Shown here: one piece after another, positions 1-12,197 of the stretch
Position numbering within the stretch: the stretch's first letter is position 1
Layout: every line of letters begins with the position of its first letter
Assembly: GCA_964023205.1 (NCBI GenBank)
Contig: OZ026845.1
Location: 630,001 to 694,000 of the forward strand
Source: Lutraria lutraria
Taxonomy: Eukaryota > Mollusca > Bivalvia > Venerida > Mactridae
Reading direction: 5' to 3'
DNA length: 64,000 nt
Position numbers and translations under genes: made by a program
Notes under the pieces: model-generated
Seen by the model: the letters and a program-made list of their open reading frames with translations, nothing else
What the model was told of the DNA's origin: nothing
Databases searched by the model: none

Positions 1-406
1 AAGTTGATTGAATCTACTTCCGTTTACCAAATGTACACTAAATATATAGTTTGGGTCAATATTACGGGTGAAAAAAACGGACGTATTTTAGTGCTCAACG
101 TTCCGCAAGGAAAACAATGATGGCAAAATCCCATTAAAACATATATTACCTTATTCCGCAGATAGAGAGCTAAAAGTTGGTGTATCTGAAATAGCTGTAC
201 ATGTCTGTTTGAACCAATTTTGCATGTAAAACGTCGGTTTTACACCGCTGACATACATCGTGGCGTTGCTAGGAGATGGGTCGGAAAACAGAAAGAACAA
301 AACAAGTAAAAATGGAGAACATGCTACACTATCATTGTGTAAAATTTCAGAACAATCGGAGAAAAGTCGATTTTTGATCCATGACGTCAAGGAAAGGTCG
401 CATACT
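1..406. mobile_element. TTAA-flanked fold-back element, right-hand part (copy 1)
   Basis: This stretch aligns along its whole length with 12676-13057, which is the centre and right arm of a complete fold-back element. It shares the central text starting GTTGATTGAATCTAC, the GGACGTATTTT block, the TTCCGCAGATAGAGAGC block and the terminal AAGGTCGCATACT. It ends against a TTAA at 407-410, as the complete copy does. The left arm lies outside the window. It keeps about 30 nt (around 345-380) that the right arm of the second copy has lost. No protein is encoded. Confidence 0.75.
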
Positions 407-420
407 TTAAGTATAAATTT

Positions 421-503
421 AACCTCTCTATAGCAACAACCTCTCAACAACATAATGTTGCTACTCCCAAAGGCTGTTGCTTTGGAGAGGTTGCATTGTA
501 CCT
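421..503. mobile_element. Short MITE-like repeat, truncated copy
   Basis: The interval opens with AACCTCTCTATAGCAAC and closes with GGAGAGGTTGCATTGTA, so its ends are roughly inverted. The same end sequences bound the copies at 2655-2810 and 19194-19369; this copy lacks their middle. No coding capacity. Confidence 0.55.
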
Positions 504-1198
504 TTGAAGAGAAGATAGGTCACACTGACGACACGCTGATTTTTTATATAAATATTTAAATAAATATCCGAGTATGAGAATGATCCTACAAGGAAGAAAG
601 AACAGCCGACTTTTTCTATGTTGAATAATAATCGCGTCACAATTTTGGAACCATAGGTGTTTTCTTTCGAACAAATAAGAATGCGACAAAACTTCGTTTA
701 AGTAAACACTGATTCTTTTTATCATCAATTTTACATAATTTTTTATACGCCCGGAATAAAAAGAACAAAATTCCTTTCTTTCAAAGAAATTCAGTGAGAC
801 TGTGTTATCCTGGCAATAGTTGTAAAAAGCTGCAAGTACGAAATGTTGCACATTCTGCATTAAGTGACGAGGAATTCAATTAACTGACTGAAATATTATG
901 TGAAATTATATTTAAAATGAAGAGCTGAGTACAGTATTCTCAAAAGATGAGGTCTTTGAAAATATCAAATTTATTCTTCACAATGTGTCATTAAGCTTTT
1001 TAAATTGAACGTTTCTGAGAAGGCAAGAATACAAAGATGTCTATATCAGAAATGTATCATACGTCAATGGGATAAAATATCGTAAATTTACGTGTCAAAA
1101 ATTACTGTAAGGATGCTACGCTTTATTTTCGCTCGCAAGTTTGGACAATAAAGGTTTTAGTATTGTTTGAAAGATTACGTATGAACGGTCGAAATATA
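504..1198. other. No gene recognised
   Basis: AT-rich sequence. The open frames here are short, show no domain and have no convincing splice context. Confidence 0.5.
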
Positions 1199-1489
1199 AA
1201 ATTAACATTATTTTTATTTCTTCGGATTTAATGCCATTTCAACATTATTTCATTTATATCGTGGCGTGCAGTTATACCTGGACTTCATTTAGACCATAAC
1301 CATGCAGAACTAACCACATTCTATCCGCAAGCTACTACTAAGCTATCATTAAATAATTCAGAGGTCGATGACCATTTAATATAGTATGTAATTTTGTCAC
1401 GGACAGTGTGAGCCTCGCTCGGGGTTCGTATTCACAAGCTCCTGATCAGTAGACAAACACTCTAACCACTGAACTAGCCGGACGGGCTG
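1199..1489 (-). mobile_element. tRNA-derived SINE
   Basis: Read on the minus strand, 1489-1411 gives a tRNA-like head: GCCCGTCCGGC, then a box A-like TAGTTCAGTGGTTAGAG, and a degraded box B-like segment ending CGAACCCCGAG. A separate block at about 1215-1250 (TTCGGATTTAATGCCATTT) closely matches the body of the SINE at 51036-51160, which is why the two are taken as one family. The box B is too degraded and the cloverleaf too poor for a working tRNA. Confidence 0.65.
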
Positions 1490-2654
1490 TAGGAAAACAA
1501 TAACCAGGCTAGAATTCAATCAATGTAAACAAAAGTTACTTTTTTCTCATTCAATTAGGATTCCAGCAGTAAAAAATGTACAAACTAATCGTCTTACAGA
1601 GACACTCGCCAATCACTTACTGTTAAGCGGCGCCCTAATTTTGGTCCCTAAGGCACGTATTACCAATTATAGCAGTGCGAGTTATTCTAATGAAAAACGC
1701 TTACGTCCACTATGTGTCTATAATGCTCATTATTAACAAAATCAGTCTCGTTATGCAGTCGGAATAACGTACCAGAATATTATGAATGTAAGAAAGTTCA
1801 TCCATGCATCTGGAATCAAAGTGAATTCTACCTAATGATGAAAATCTTGCCGAGTAATAAATCTAAATTTGTGAACATTCTCAAGTCAGGACACGTTTAT
1901 AAGATAATTATGTATAATAAGACAACTCATGCATAAATTATGGGATGTGTTTAGTGAAGAGATAGTTTTTGAAGTCTGTAAGAAAGATATCTCAGCCAGA
2001 GGCTAATTCTCATCACGTTGGTTCTCATTTAAACAATACCGTACTAACAGTACGTAAATCTATTTTACAGAACACATCAACTCTATCATAATTTACTTAC
2101 GTCAAGCAAATTCTATAAAGATATCACTGTATAAAAATAGGACGAAGGAAACATTATATTATATAGCTTTATTATTTTAATTTGTAATAAATAAGTATTG
2201 ATACTGAATATATTTGAGAGATCAGACGCGATTACTTCAAGCTATCTGTGTAAAATAGTGGTTCGTCCTGGTGCAGTTTATATGGTTGATTAGATATTGC
2301 TAGGTTCATTTACTATAGCAGCTGATATTTTCTTGAAACATACAAACAACATGTTTAATAATTCTTAGTCAATATACCTATACTCGGATACCCGATGAAT
2401 TGTCTAGAATCAACATTTTTAAATAAGTCTAAGGCAATATACCTGCATACGGGTAGCCGCAGATATTACTATTGGCGTCGTGAGGTACTGGAGTGTTTAA
2501 GATAGTGGCATATTGAAATATTGATACACAATGACACTCTGTCCAGCCACGTGTTATAGACAAGGATGTAAAACTTTAATTCATAAGTCAATGAATTGCT
2601 AGATGTTGTTTTTTATATCCTGTAACCCTTTTATTACCATGAGAGAAATGTATA
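1490..2654. other. No gene recognised
   Basis: AT-rich sequence with no supported coding region, RNA gene or clear repeat. Confidence 0.5.
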
Positions 2655-2810
2655 CCGTGAAACCTTTCTAAAGCAACAATCTTTGAGAGCAGCATAATTA
2701 TGCTGTTGCTGTTAAATTAGTATTTAATTCACTCAGTGGGAAAATTACACTGTTGTTGAAGGGAGGTTGTTTCTCAAGAGAGGGCCGCTCTGGAGAGGTT
2801 GTATTGTACA
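2655..2810. mobile_element. MITE-like repeat (copy 2 of the CAGTGCRACCTCT family)
   Basis: Shares with 19194-19369 the order AAAGCAACA, GCATAATTATGCTGTTG, CAGTGGGAAAAT, CTGTTGTTGAAGGGAGG, CTCAAGAGAGG and GGAGAGGTTG. Its outer ends are diverged inverted repeats. Non-coding. Confidence 0.65.
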
Positions 2811-3734
2811 TGTATATCTGCCGAACGTTTTCCACAAAATCTCTGAAAATAGAATCAAGAATCTTGCATTTTTTAAACCGTAAAATGCACTAAATGAGAT
2901 AATCTAACAACTTGGGAAAACTATGTCTTCCTCTCGTAAAATACAGATCATTTTTCGTGTGTTTTTCTAACAAAATTCGACGATATTTATGGCTGATATT
3001 GAAATAATATCATTTTAAGCTTCAGAAAGATGTCAAACAATCTATTGTACATGCAATATAAAAGATTGATTTTTCGTGTTTGAAGATAGATATGGCGATA
3101 TTTCTCTGGATGAACTGATAAACAATTGTTAGCATTCTGTATTCTGACAGATGTTTGAGAAGGCCTCAGAATCAACAAAAGTATACACATATGTAGTGAC
3201 GCAGACTAGGTTATGTTACTTAACAGCAGGACTAGTACCATACCACCTCCCAAATATAGTGTCACGTCAAGCCCATTGTTACATTTATACTGTTAAGTTA
3301 TGGCTTCATAATGCCCCGGGCCAACATAAAAAGACTTGTCTAAAGGACATGACACATTTTTAACTGTCTTGTAACAAGTTTCCAACACGGAACTTCATTT
3401 TCCGCTCTAGCTCTGAAATCTATGACACCCTGTCTACTTTTTGACACGTGCACCATCTTCAAATTATCTACTTGGTATATTTCAGACGATTTATTTTACA
3501 AATGCTCACATTAATTTTCTATTAACTATACTTTATATTCACTTCAGTTATCGAATCTGTAATTTAAAATTTAAATATTTCTAAAATCACACGTCAGGTT
3601 CTTTATCTGGTGATTTAACCTGAATAGTATCTTGATTGATAAAAACTGGATTATAAATTGTATAACAAGAGAAGATGAGTGACTGAAAGCATGGCATAAA
3701 TACGTAGGCCCACAATTCTTAATTTTAACATCTA
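2811..3734. other. No gene recognised
   Basis: AT-rich sequence. The two short overlapping frames near 2987-3363 lie on opposite strands and resemble no protein family I know. Confidence 0.5.
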
Positions 3735-3986
3735 AAATCTCCTGGTGAGAATACCATACTGCTCATACAGTATCATAAATCTCCTGGTGAGAATACCATA
3801 CTGCTCATACAGTATCATAAATCTCCTGGTGAGAATACCATACTGCTCATACAGTATCATAAATCTCCTGGTGAGAATACCATACTGCTCATACAGTATC
3901 ATAAATCTCCTGGTGAGAATACCATACTGCTCATACAGTATCATAAATCTCCTGGTGAGAATACCATACTGCTCATACAGTATCAT
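3735..3986. repeat. 42-bp minisatellite, 6 copies
   Basis: Six copies in a row of a unit starting AAATCTCCTGGTGAGAATAC, essentially identical to one another. Since 42 is divisible by three, both strands stay open through the array (14-residue peptide repeats). These frames are not credible genes. The near identity points to recent expansion or gene conversion. Confidence 0.95.
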
Positions 3987-4036
3987 GTCTGTAACATTCA
4001 GTTGGATCGTAGTTAAATATGTATGAACGAAAGAAT

Positions 4037-4608
4037 GTAGGACATTTGTCCCCCAAGGAAAAAATAGTCATGTGGACATTTGTCCCCCAAGGAAAAAATA
4101 GTCATGTGGACATTTGCCCCCCAGTAGAAATGGTAGGTAGCTCGTTTGTCCCCCAGTGGTTATTTCTAAGTGGACATTTGCCCCCCAGTAGAAATGGTAG
4201 GTAGCTCGTTTGTCACCCAGTGGTTATTTCTAAGTGGACATTTGCCCCCCAGTAGAAATGGTAGGTAGCTCGTTTGTCACCCAGTGGTTATTTCTGAGTG
4301 GACATTTGCCCCCCAGTAGAAATGGTAGGTAGCTCGTTTGTCACCCAGTGGTTATTTCTAAGTGGACATTTGCCCCCCAGTAGAAATGGTAGGTAGCTCG
4401 TTTGTCCCCCAGTGGTTATTTCTAAGTGGACATTTGCCCCCCAGTAGAAATGGTAGGTAGCTCGTTTGTCCCCCAGTGGTTATTTCTAAGTGGACATTTG
4501 CCCCCCAGTAGAAATGGTAGGTAGCTCGTTTGTCCCCCAGTGGTTATTTCTAAGTGGACATTTGCCCCCCCCCCCAGTGCTTAATTCTTAGTGGACATTT
4601 GCCCCTAA
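4037..4608. repeat. 64-bp minisatellite with 33-bp leader copies
   Basis: Two units of about 33 bp (GGACATTTGTCCCCCAAGG) lead into units of 64 bp whose GTGGACATTTG starts fall at 4170, 4234, 4298, 4362, 4426, 4490 and 4554. Each 64-bp unit is itself two diverged halves, each holding an ATTTG or GTTTG followed by CCCCCCAGT. The array therefore probably grew from an old ~32-bp unit that doubled. It ends in a C tract near 4564-4576. Confidence 0.93.
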
Positions 4609-4683
4609 TGTTTATTTTTCAAGTATTTGTTAATCTGTTTTGAAAATCTGAGTAAAACACTGGAATTAAAACAATAACATGCC

Positions 4684-4788
4684 AAAGAAGGGAACACTAT
4701 GACACAAGAAGGGAACACTATGACACAAGAAGGGAACACTATGACACAAGAAGGGAACACTATGACACAAGAAGGGAACACTATGACA
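4684..4788. repeat. 21-bp minisatellite, 5 copies
   Basis: Five perfect or near-perfect copies of a unit reading AAGAAGGGAACACTATGACAC. On the minus strand it gives a 7-residue peptide repeat only because 21 is divisible by three. Confidence 0.93.
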
Positions 4789-6309
4789 CTATAACTAGAA
4801 TTAGGCACACAGTTAGGACATCCTAGTTTGATTGGCTAACGCTACATACTCACCAAACAGGCCCCTACCCAACCTTTTTTTGGTCCCGCGGGTAATTATT
4901 TTAAATAAAAAATAGCATTCTGACATGTATATTTGGGTTCAATATAGAAATTAAATTAAAAACTAATTCCTACCCGCTTAGAATTCTCTGTGTAGAATTA
5001 CCACAAACAAACACGTTTGTAAGGATGGCCTTACAGTTCAAGTATTGCTTGTAGACGTAGGTGTAGATTAAGAATGTATTAAACATGGAAATGAACTTTT
5101 ATACCATGACAACAGAATACCGCGAACTTTTAGCCAAAAAATCAATGTTTTTCTAATTTAAGAAGAATTTAAATTTTTAAAACTTAACCTGATTTCGAAT
5201 TCGACAAAAGGTACCGACCAGGGGACTGTAAATTCCCCGTTTTTTCGCTAGGAAAAGAAAAGTCACGGTTTATGTTAGAGCTTGGTTGGTTATTTATGGG
5301 GACCTGCTTTCTTTTTATACATGACATATCTTAGAATTCCAGTTTACTTGTGTTGAATATCAACTTACTTCGTCGTATATAATATAACAAATATATTAAA
5401 CTCCTTCCTTTAGGTATTGAAATTTAAATTCGAGAAATTTGCGTTCATCATAAATTTACTGTATAATTCCCTTTGTTGGAAATTGAAATGAACATCATAC
5501 GAACTTCAAATCTCCACAGATGATAATTTCATTTTATTTTTTCATTTTGGAAATGTGATTTTTGCTGTATCTGCGTAATTTCCTCATACACAATAAAGAC
5601 GTAACTCCTCCGAGGAAACTATACTTCCACTTTCCTAGACTTCATAAATACACAACTTGCACACCGAGTGGGTTATTTATATGTAAATATTAACCTGACT
5701 CGGTCTTTGTGGACATAACGAATGAATTTTTCGTCGAAGAAAAAGCGTGTAAACTTCTACGTTATAGAAATGTTACGTCGATTTTATATATTCATAATAC
5801 CGAGCGAAGTATGGTGTTTGTATACGACGCAAAATCTTCATCTTTGACACATGTTGTTGTTCTATGAAATCATCACCGGACAGTGACGTATTAAGACAAT
5901 ATTGACAAAGTCTCGTCACTTCAACTTCTGGAAGCAAACTATCGGTGATTGATTTATTCTGTTCGAAAATGTCCTAATATAATAAGAAAACAAAACTGCA
6001 GTACTCCAGAACCTGGAATGGAAATATGGGATTAGAATCTCCTGAAGAAAATGAACAGGTTCTCTATAATTGAAAACATTAAATTAAACTTGATATTTGA
6101 CAGTTCGTTTACACATTGTTCTATATTTAATACATATAGAGTGTCGTACATGTAAACCTGGAGTATGTGGAATATTACACGTTTGGTACTTTGGTTACAT
6201 TAATAAGGCGAATGTAATATTCATGTATTCTTGTCATTAATCGAGGTAATATATGTTCTACGAAAATATTACATTCCGTGAGATAAGGTCGTTAATGTTT
6301 ATTTCAATA
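4789..6309. other. No gene recognised
   Basis: AT-rich sequence. No open frame of useful length, RNA gene or repeat could be identified. Confidence 0.5.
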
Positions 6310-6920
6310 TGACGTAGGCACATGACGTATATGAAATGATAAAGATAATATGACGTAGGTAAATTACGTATATAAAATGATAACCACAATATGACGTAGG
6401 TACATGACGTATATAAAATGATAAACACAATATGACGTAGGTGCATGACGTATATAAAATGATAAACACAATATGACGTAGGTGCATTACGTATATTAGA
6501 TGATAAACACAATATGACGTAGGTACATGACGTATATGAAATGATAAAGACAATATGACGTAGGTACATGACGTATATAAAATGATAAACACAAAATGAC
6601 GTAGGTGCATGACGTATTAAAATGATAAACACAATATGACGTAGGTAAATTACGTATATAAAATGATAAATACAATATGACGTAGGTAAATTACGTATAT
6701 AAAATGATAAACACAATATGACGTAGGTAAATTACGTATATAAAATGATAAACACAATATGACGTAGGTAAATTACGTATATAAAATGATAAACACAATA
6801 TGACGTAGGTAAATTACGTATATAAAATGATAAATACAATATGACGTAGGTAAATTACGTATATTAAATGATAAACACATTATGACGTAGGTGCATGACG
6901 TGTATAAAATGATAAGCACA
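6310..6920. repeat. 41-bp minisatellite, about 15 copies, with CRE half-sites
   Basis: Units begin TGACGTAGGT at 6310, 6351, 6392, 6433, 6474 and so on to 6883. One unit is 40 bp. Each holds a TGACGT (CRE/bZIP half-site), in many units a second TGACGT that other units have changed to TTACGT, then a TATA-like TATATAAAAT and a GATA-type TGATAA. Since 41 is not a multiple of three, the minus-strand frames over it rotate and carry no coding signal. Any regulatory role is inference. Confidence 0.93.
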
Positions 6921-8724
6921 ACAGAAATCAACATTATCCGTACATCTATGTAAAGAGAAAGAACTTGTTTGTAGCTAAGTATCACTAGTCGCGGAACAAA
7001 ACAACAGCTCATAAAACAAAACTCCGACACTTGTGACAATAAAGGCAAACCAACGGTATTCATTTCCATCGTGACTACATAAAATACACAATCACTTTAA
7101 CTGTTACTCTGGGGTCCACGGAGTTGTCAAGGACACGATTCATTCAAAAATATAAAAAATAATCTGAACCTGAAATATTCCAAGACGCCTTGAATCTCGT
7201 TAAGGCGATACATATGATATTGATTCACCGGAACTTCTTATTGTTCATGATCTCAAAGGTTTTAACGGAATGTTCTGGTTAGAATTTCAAAGTTGTTCAT
7301 TCAGACACACTTTCATTTCTTGCATTATTTCACGAGTATCACATAAAGAGTAAATTCGATTATTATCAATCGGAGTTTGAGAAAAAATGTCCAATTTATT
7401 GTTGTACGGCGGCCGAATTGTACGGCGGCATGCTTATTTTTAAGTGGCAATGCAAAATCGCAACTTCTTGCGCGAAGCAGATTAGCGACAGTGCCCGAAA
7501 TATTCCGAAATATCCGCAATGGTCATCACGTGATATAAACAAAACAGAAATAGAGCGAGGTCACGTGTTACTCACACCAACTAGTGTTAGCTTGATGACG
7601 CAGTCGCTATTTATAGTCTAAGAATGGAACGAGCTCGATAAACAACGACGGGAATGAATCTGCACATCTGTCAATAAATGCAGCCAAAACTCTTTATATC
7701 AAAGGACTAAAGAAAAATTGTTCGATCTAAATGAACTTCGATGTATAAATTATTAGAGAAATTCGCTGTGTTTATTATCGGTGTGTTGTAATAATCATTT
7801 AATCGTGTTATAAGATACGGAACACGGTATTTATACGTTTCGATGTATTTATTTTAGCAACATGTCGCAAATAAACAAAACATTATAAACATATTCACAC
7901 AGACTAATTTTATAATCGCGAGCGTGGACACTGACTTGTTTACGCAATTGTCGTTAATTAAATATCGATTTCGGAGCTCAATACAAAAAATGTCCGATCA
8001 GGTGAGAAATGATGACTTAATTGGTTCGACATACTCCACACAGACGGTCACTTTATGGTTCGATATAGATGGTCACTTTACAGTTGAAAATCTATGTTTG
8101 GGACCGTTATACCAGGTTTTTACGACAACGTACCCTCAGACAACGGAGTATATTATTTTTGGAGACTTTATTTAAATATTTTATATGCATTCCAGCAGAT
8201 ATTGCAACGTCTGATACATCGAGGTGAAAGTTTCCCCTGATTTTAATTTTAAGGTGGAAACAGGGACTACATCATAGAGTACCTCGTGAACTGTAGAACC
8301 ATATGACCAGATTCATGAGATTCATGAAACATCAACGGCTTGTATTTTTGATGGAGTAGATGATCACTTTAGTTTCGGGATCAGTTAAGTCAAAATAACA
8401 AATTCGTTTGATCTGAAACTTCGCACATCCTGATAAAAACTGCTACATAGGCCACATTCTAGTATTGAATTGCCGGATGCGATTTTGCGCCGTACACACA
8501 TTTAACTTGTAAATTCTTAAATGAGTTATTCAAACAAACATAAAGCACACTGACCAAATTTTATAACGCATGAAGATTTCCTCATGTGAACTTCGAGTAT
8601 TTTCTTGGAGCTGTTTAGTATTTAGAATAAAACGATGATGAAAACTATACGTTTATTAACATAGAGACAAGTTTGAATTCTCATTTAAGATATTTATTTG
8701 TAAGAGTGGTATCTTTTGTGTACA
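6921..8724. other. No supported gene; CACGTG-containing stretch
   Basis: No conserved protein is recognised. The part at 7385-7435 has a direct repeat of TGTACGGCGGC. The stretch 7520-7615 holds two TCACGTG motifs, TGATGACGCA and a TATTTATAG string, which together could form a promoter. The 83-codon frame at 7924-8175 follows but resembles nothing known, so the promoter idea is weak. Confidence 0.35.
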
Positions 8725-9228
8725 ATGAGTCATTTCTTGCGATTACATGTTGTGTGTAAAATGAGTCATTTCTTGCGATTACATGTTGTGTGTAAAATGA
8801 GTCATTTCTTGCGATTACATGTTGTGTGTAAAATGAGTCATTTCTTGCGATTACATGTTGTGTGTAAAATGAGTCATTTCTTGCGATTACATGTTGTGTG
8901 TAAAATGAGTCATTTCTTGCGATTATATGTTGTGTGTAAAATGAGTCATTTCTTGCGATTACATGTTGTGTGTAAAATGAGTCATTTCTTGCGATTACAT
9001 GTTGTGTGTAAAATGAGTCATTTCTTGCGATTACATGTTGTGTGTAAAATGAGTCATTTCTTGCGATTACATGTTGTGTGTAAAATGAGTCATTTCTTGC
9101 GATTACATGTTGTGTGTAAAATGAGTCATTTCTTGCGATTACATGTTGTGTGTAAAATGAGTCATTTCTTGCGATTACATGTTGTGTGTAAAATGAGTCA
9201 TTTCTTGCGATTACATGTTGTGTGTAAA
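8725..9228. repeat. 36-bp minisatellite, 14 copies, each with a perfect AP-1 site
   Basis: Fourteen head-to-tail copies of a 36-bp unit centred on AATGAGTCATTTCTTGCG. They differ at essentially one position (ACATGTT against ATATGTT near 8930). Each copy contains TGAGTCA, the AP-1/TRE consensus. Because 36 is divisible by three, long frames stay open on both strands (12-residue peptide repeats). The one variant changes the residue in both readings, and neither frame has flanking conserved sequence, so I treat the array as non-coding. Confidence 0.95.
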
Positions 9229-12197
9229 AGTTTGTAAATGAATGCAGACTATGAATACGATCATATAAAACAGAGTAATGGTTATATGTAAATTGTATGT
9301 TTCCCATGCAGTACCATCAGTAATTTTGTATGGTCTATGTCTGTCTATGTCTGTCTATGACGTATGTTAAACGGATTGTTTTGCCTTTTTCATTCGACCG
9401 TCTTTGAACTTTGATGAACCATTTACAGACAGATATCCTAAACATATTAAGCTATAAACTAAAATGACGCACATTTGTGGATACAATCGCTAATCACTGT
9501 ATTCTAAAAAGGTTTGTCAGTACAAAAGCCAATTTTGTTATGACGAAAATACTCGACTGTCATATATATGTTTGTATGTTGTTATTTAATATCACCTAAA
9601 CATCACGTGAGGATTGACTTTGATCTGAAAACATAATTATATTGTATGGTATAAACATAAATAATATATTATAGTCATGTACAGTAACTTGTATATAAGA
9701 TGGAAAAATACGTCACGAACGTAAGCTACTCTTGTGTTCTTTGTTCCCTTACAAATATCTGCATACATTCATCTAATTAAATCTACACGAATATCTAAGG
9801 ACTAATATCATAATTACGGATTCCTTTATGAAGATTATAAGAAACATTAGCAGACAAATAATTGTTTGTATTATTACGAGTAACGTTAAAGTCGGAACAA
9901 CAATTTTGAAAATACTCAGTTTTAATTAAATTGAATATTATTTTGTTACCAAATTTTAACATCGTATTCCAAATGTGCAATACAATGATTTAATTCAATA
10001 TGTAACATTCGTTATAAAAGATATTGTGTATGAATAAAGGGCGCCTGTCATATAACACAGTAGGGGCTTTCCATTCTGATAATGCTTTCTTTCAATTTCC
10101 AAGGACGTGAAAATCAAAATCAATTTAATAATATGATGTTTAAAATGACAGACTCTCCGATGTTTGTGTCGTCAACAATTAGATTAAGCTACATATTTCC
10201 GGATATCTTTTCTAATAGTCTGGGATAGACTCGTAATAAATATCTATTTTTAAAGCTTCAACTTGATTAACTTCCTTTTATCTTTTATAAAATATTCTGA
10301 ATGAAGTCGACAAATAGCTGGCGAAATTATTTAGAACCATGTAAGCTATTTTCAGCTTGTTTTTAAACTGAAGACGTAAGACAAGCAAATAAGAAAAAAA
10401 AACTTGAGGTTATCTTTAAGATAGGTATGAGCCCTGACTTTCACAATTAAGAGAGGCGTTTAAGGGCCCGTGACACTGTCACACACATGCCAAGTATTAG
10501 TTGTGTGTAAAACAGATTTACCTTACATAATATATAGCTAAACATTAAATATGTGTTATTAATTATAGATTATACATGCGAACGAAGTCATCATTAAGTT
10601 AAAACTTGCATTATGCTTCAAAAGAAACAGAACGTACAAAAAATAAAGAAAAGAAATGCCTGGCAATTTAAACGATGCGTCTAATAATACCAATAATGCT
10701 TATACATTATCTAAAATTTGATACAATTCTGTCTAACAATGCATATACATTTGTAATACTAAAAATATTTGTTTTGTCAAATAATGCAAATAATACTAAA
10801 GCATTAATACAGGGTTAGGGTGTATTGAAATATGTATCAAGCTATTCAACAGAACAGCTGATGCCTAATAAGTCAAGCAAAAGCACATCAAATCAGTTTC
10901 AAGTCATACAAAAGCACTGAATACTAAGATGCAATATATGCTAATTATACATGATAAGATATAGGTAAATCCAATATTATGATTGATATTTCTAAAAGTC
11001 AAAAGTCAAATTTTCCATAATTCAAAGGATGCTGCCTAAAATTATGCAACAACTTATCAAGTAAATAGCAGATATGAGTGTCAGATAAATTTGAGTATTA
11101 TTTAGTTAATAAAGCGTTAATCTCACGATATGACATAATTATAAGTATGTTTACACGTATGTGTTAAGTTTGATTACTAAATGACGACCTTATCTCGAAT
11201 ACTTTATAAATAAATACGGATAGGTTCTCATTATTAGGGTATTACTGGAATTAAGTAATTGTTCTGTTTTAAAAATATTTGGATGCATTCTATAATATGA
11301 TAGAATGTATTGAGATATTATATATTGAATCATATAATTTACATTCAAATAGAAAATGCATTTCATCTTCAAGTTTAGACAACAAGGACATACTCTTTCA
11401 TTTTTTAGTTTCTGTATGATCATAACGTGATAACAACAGCGCAGATCAAGTACATCATTAATAAGATGGTTACTTCGACCATTTAATTGTTTCCCTCGTT
11501 CCTGTTCATGCAATCTATAAAGAACTGTTCAAATTTATATTTTGTTTTACCATAGGACCTTGAAATTATATACATGTTACACCAATTGGCCCCAAAATCC
11601 AGTTAATTTAGCAGTTTGGAAATTGTCTCTCCCGTCAAACAGACGTTCCGAACGTTAACCACAACGTTCACTGTGGAGTGCTAATAGACTATATTTTAGC
11701 AGAAATTTCAGGTTTAGCTGTGACGTCACAGAATGGTGTGGCCGTCCAAAACAAATCAGCAATAAGCACTAAAATACGCGTTTTTTCTGTTTGTGAATGC
11801 TTTAAAGACTTTTTTCGACTGTAATCCGTTTATTTACGTGTTCTGTAGCTGTTAAGCCCTTGAAAAACCACACGGATGTATTTCGAATAAAAATATCTGT
11901 CATTTTGGTGGTTGGATTGTACAAGTCGTTGCACTCCTGTATTATATTAATATATATACAGTATTATATGTTGGAACAACTATTTTTAATCTTTCTTACA
12001 ACATGAAATTTTCTGTCGTTCGTATTTATACAACATGTAATCTTAAAATGGATTTTCAGCCTGTTATCATAATATGTAACTTATTTTTAGACTTCATTAA
12101 AACTAATATAATTTGACAATTGACGAACGATAAAAAATCCCCCTAAAATCAGTATAATAACTGAACATCTTATGCAGAGATTAATTTTCTAATAATC
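9229..12197. other. No gene recognised
   Basis: Almost 3 kb of AT-rich DNA. The open frames (up to 107 codons at 11190-11513, minus strand) show no family resemblance, signal peptide or splice context. The text at 9337-9360 repeats GTCTATGTCT. Confidence 0.5.

Noticed and set aside
7924..8175. 83-codon frame after a possible promoter
   Set aside because: No family resemblance, no signal peptide and no splice support; base composition is like the surrounding DNA.
8681..9307. Long open frames on both strands over the 36-bp array (repetitive 12-residue peptide)
   Set aside because: Both strands are open because the unit is divisible by three. There are no processing sites, signal peptide or conserved flanks, and the single variant is non-synonymous in both readings.
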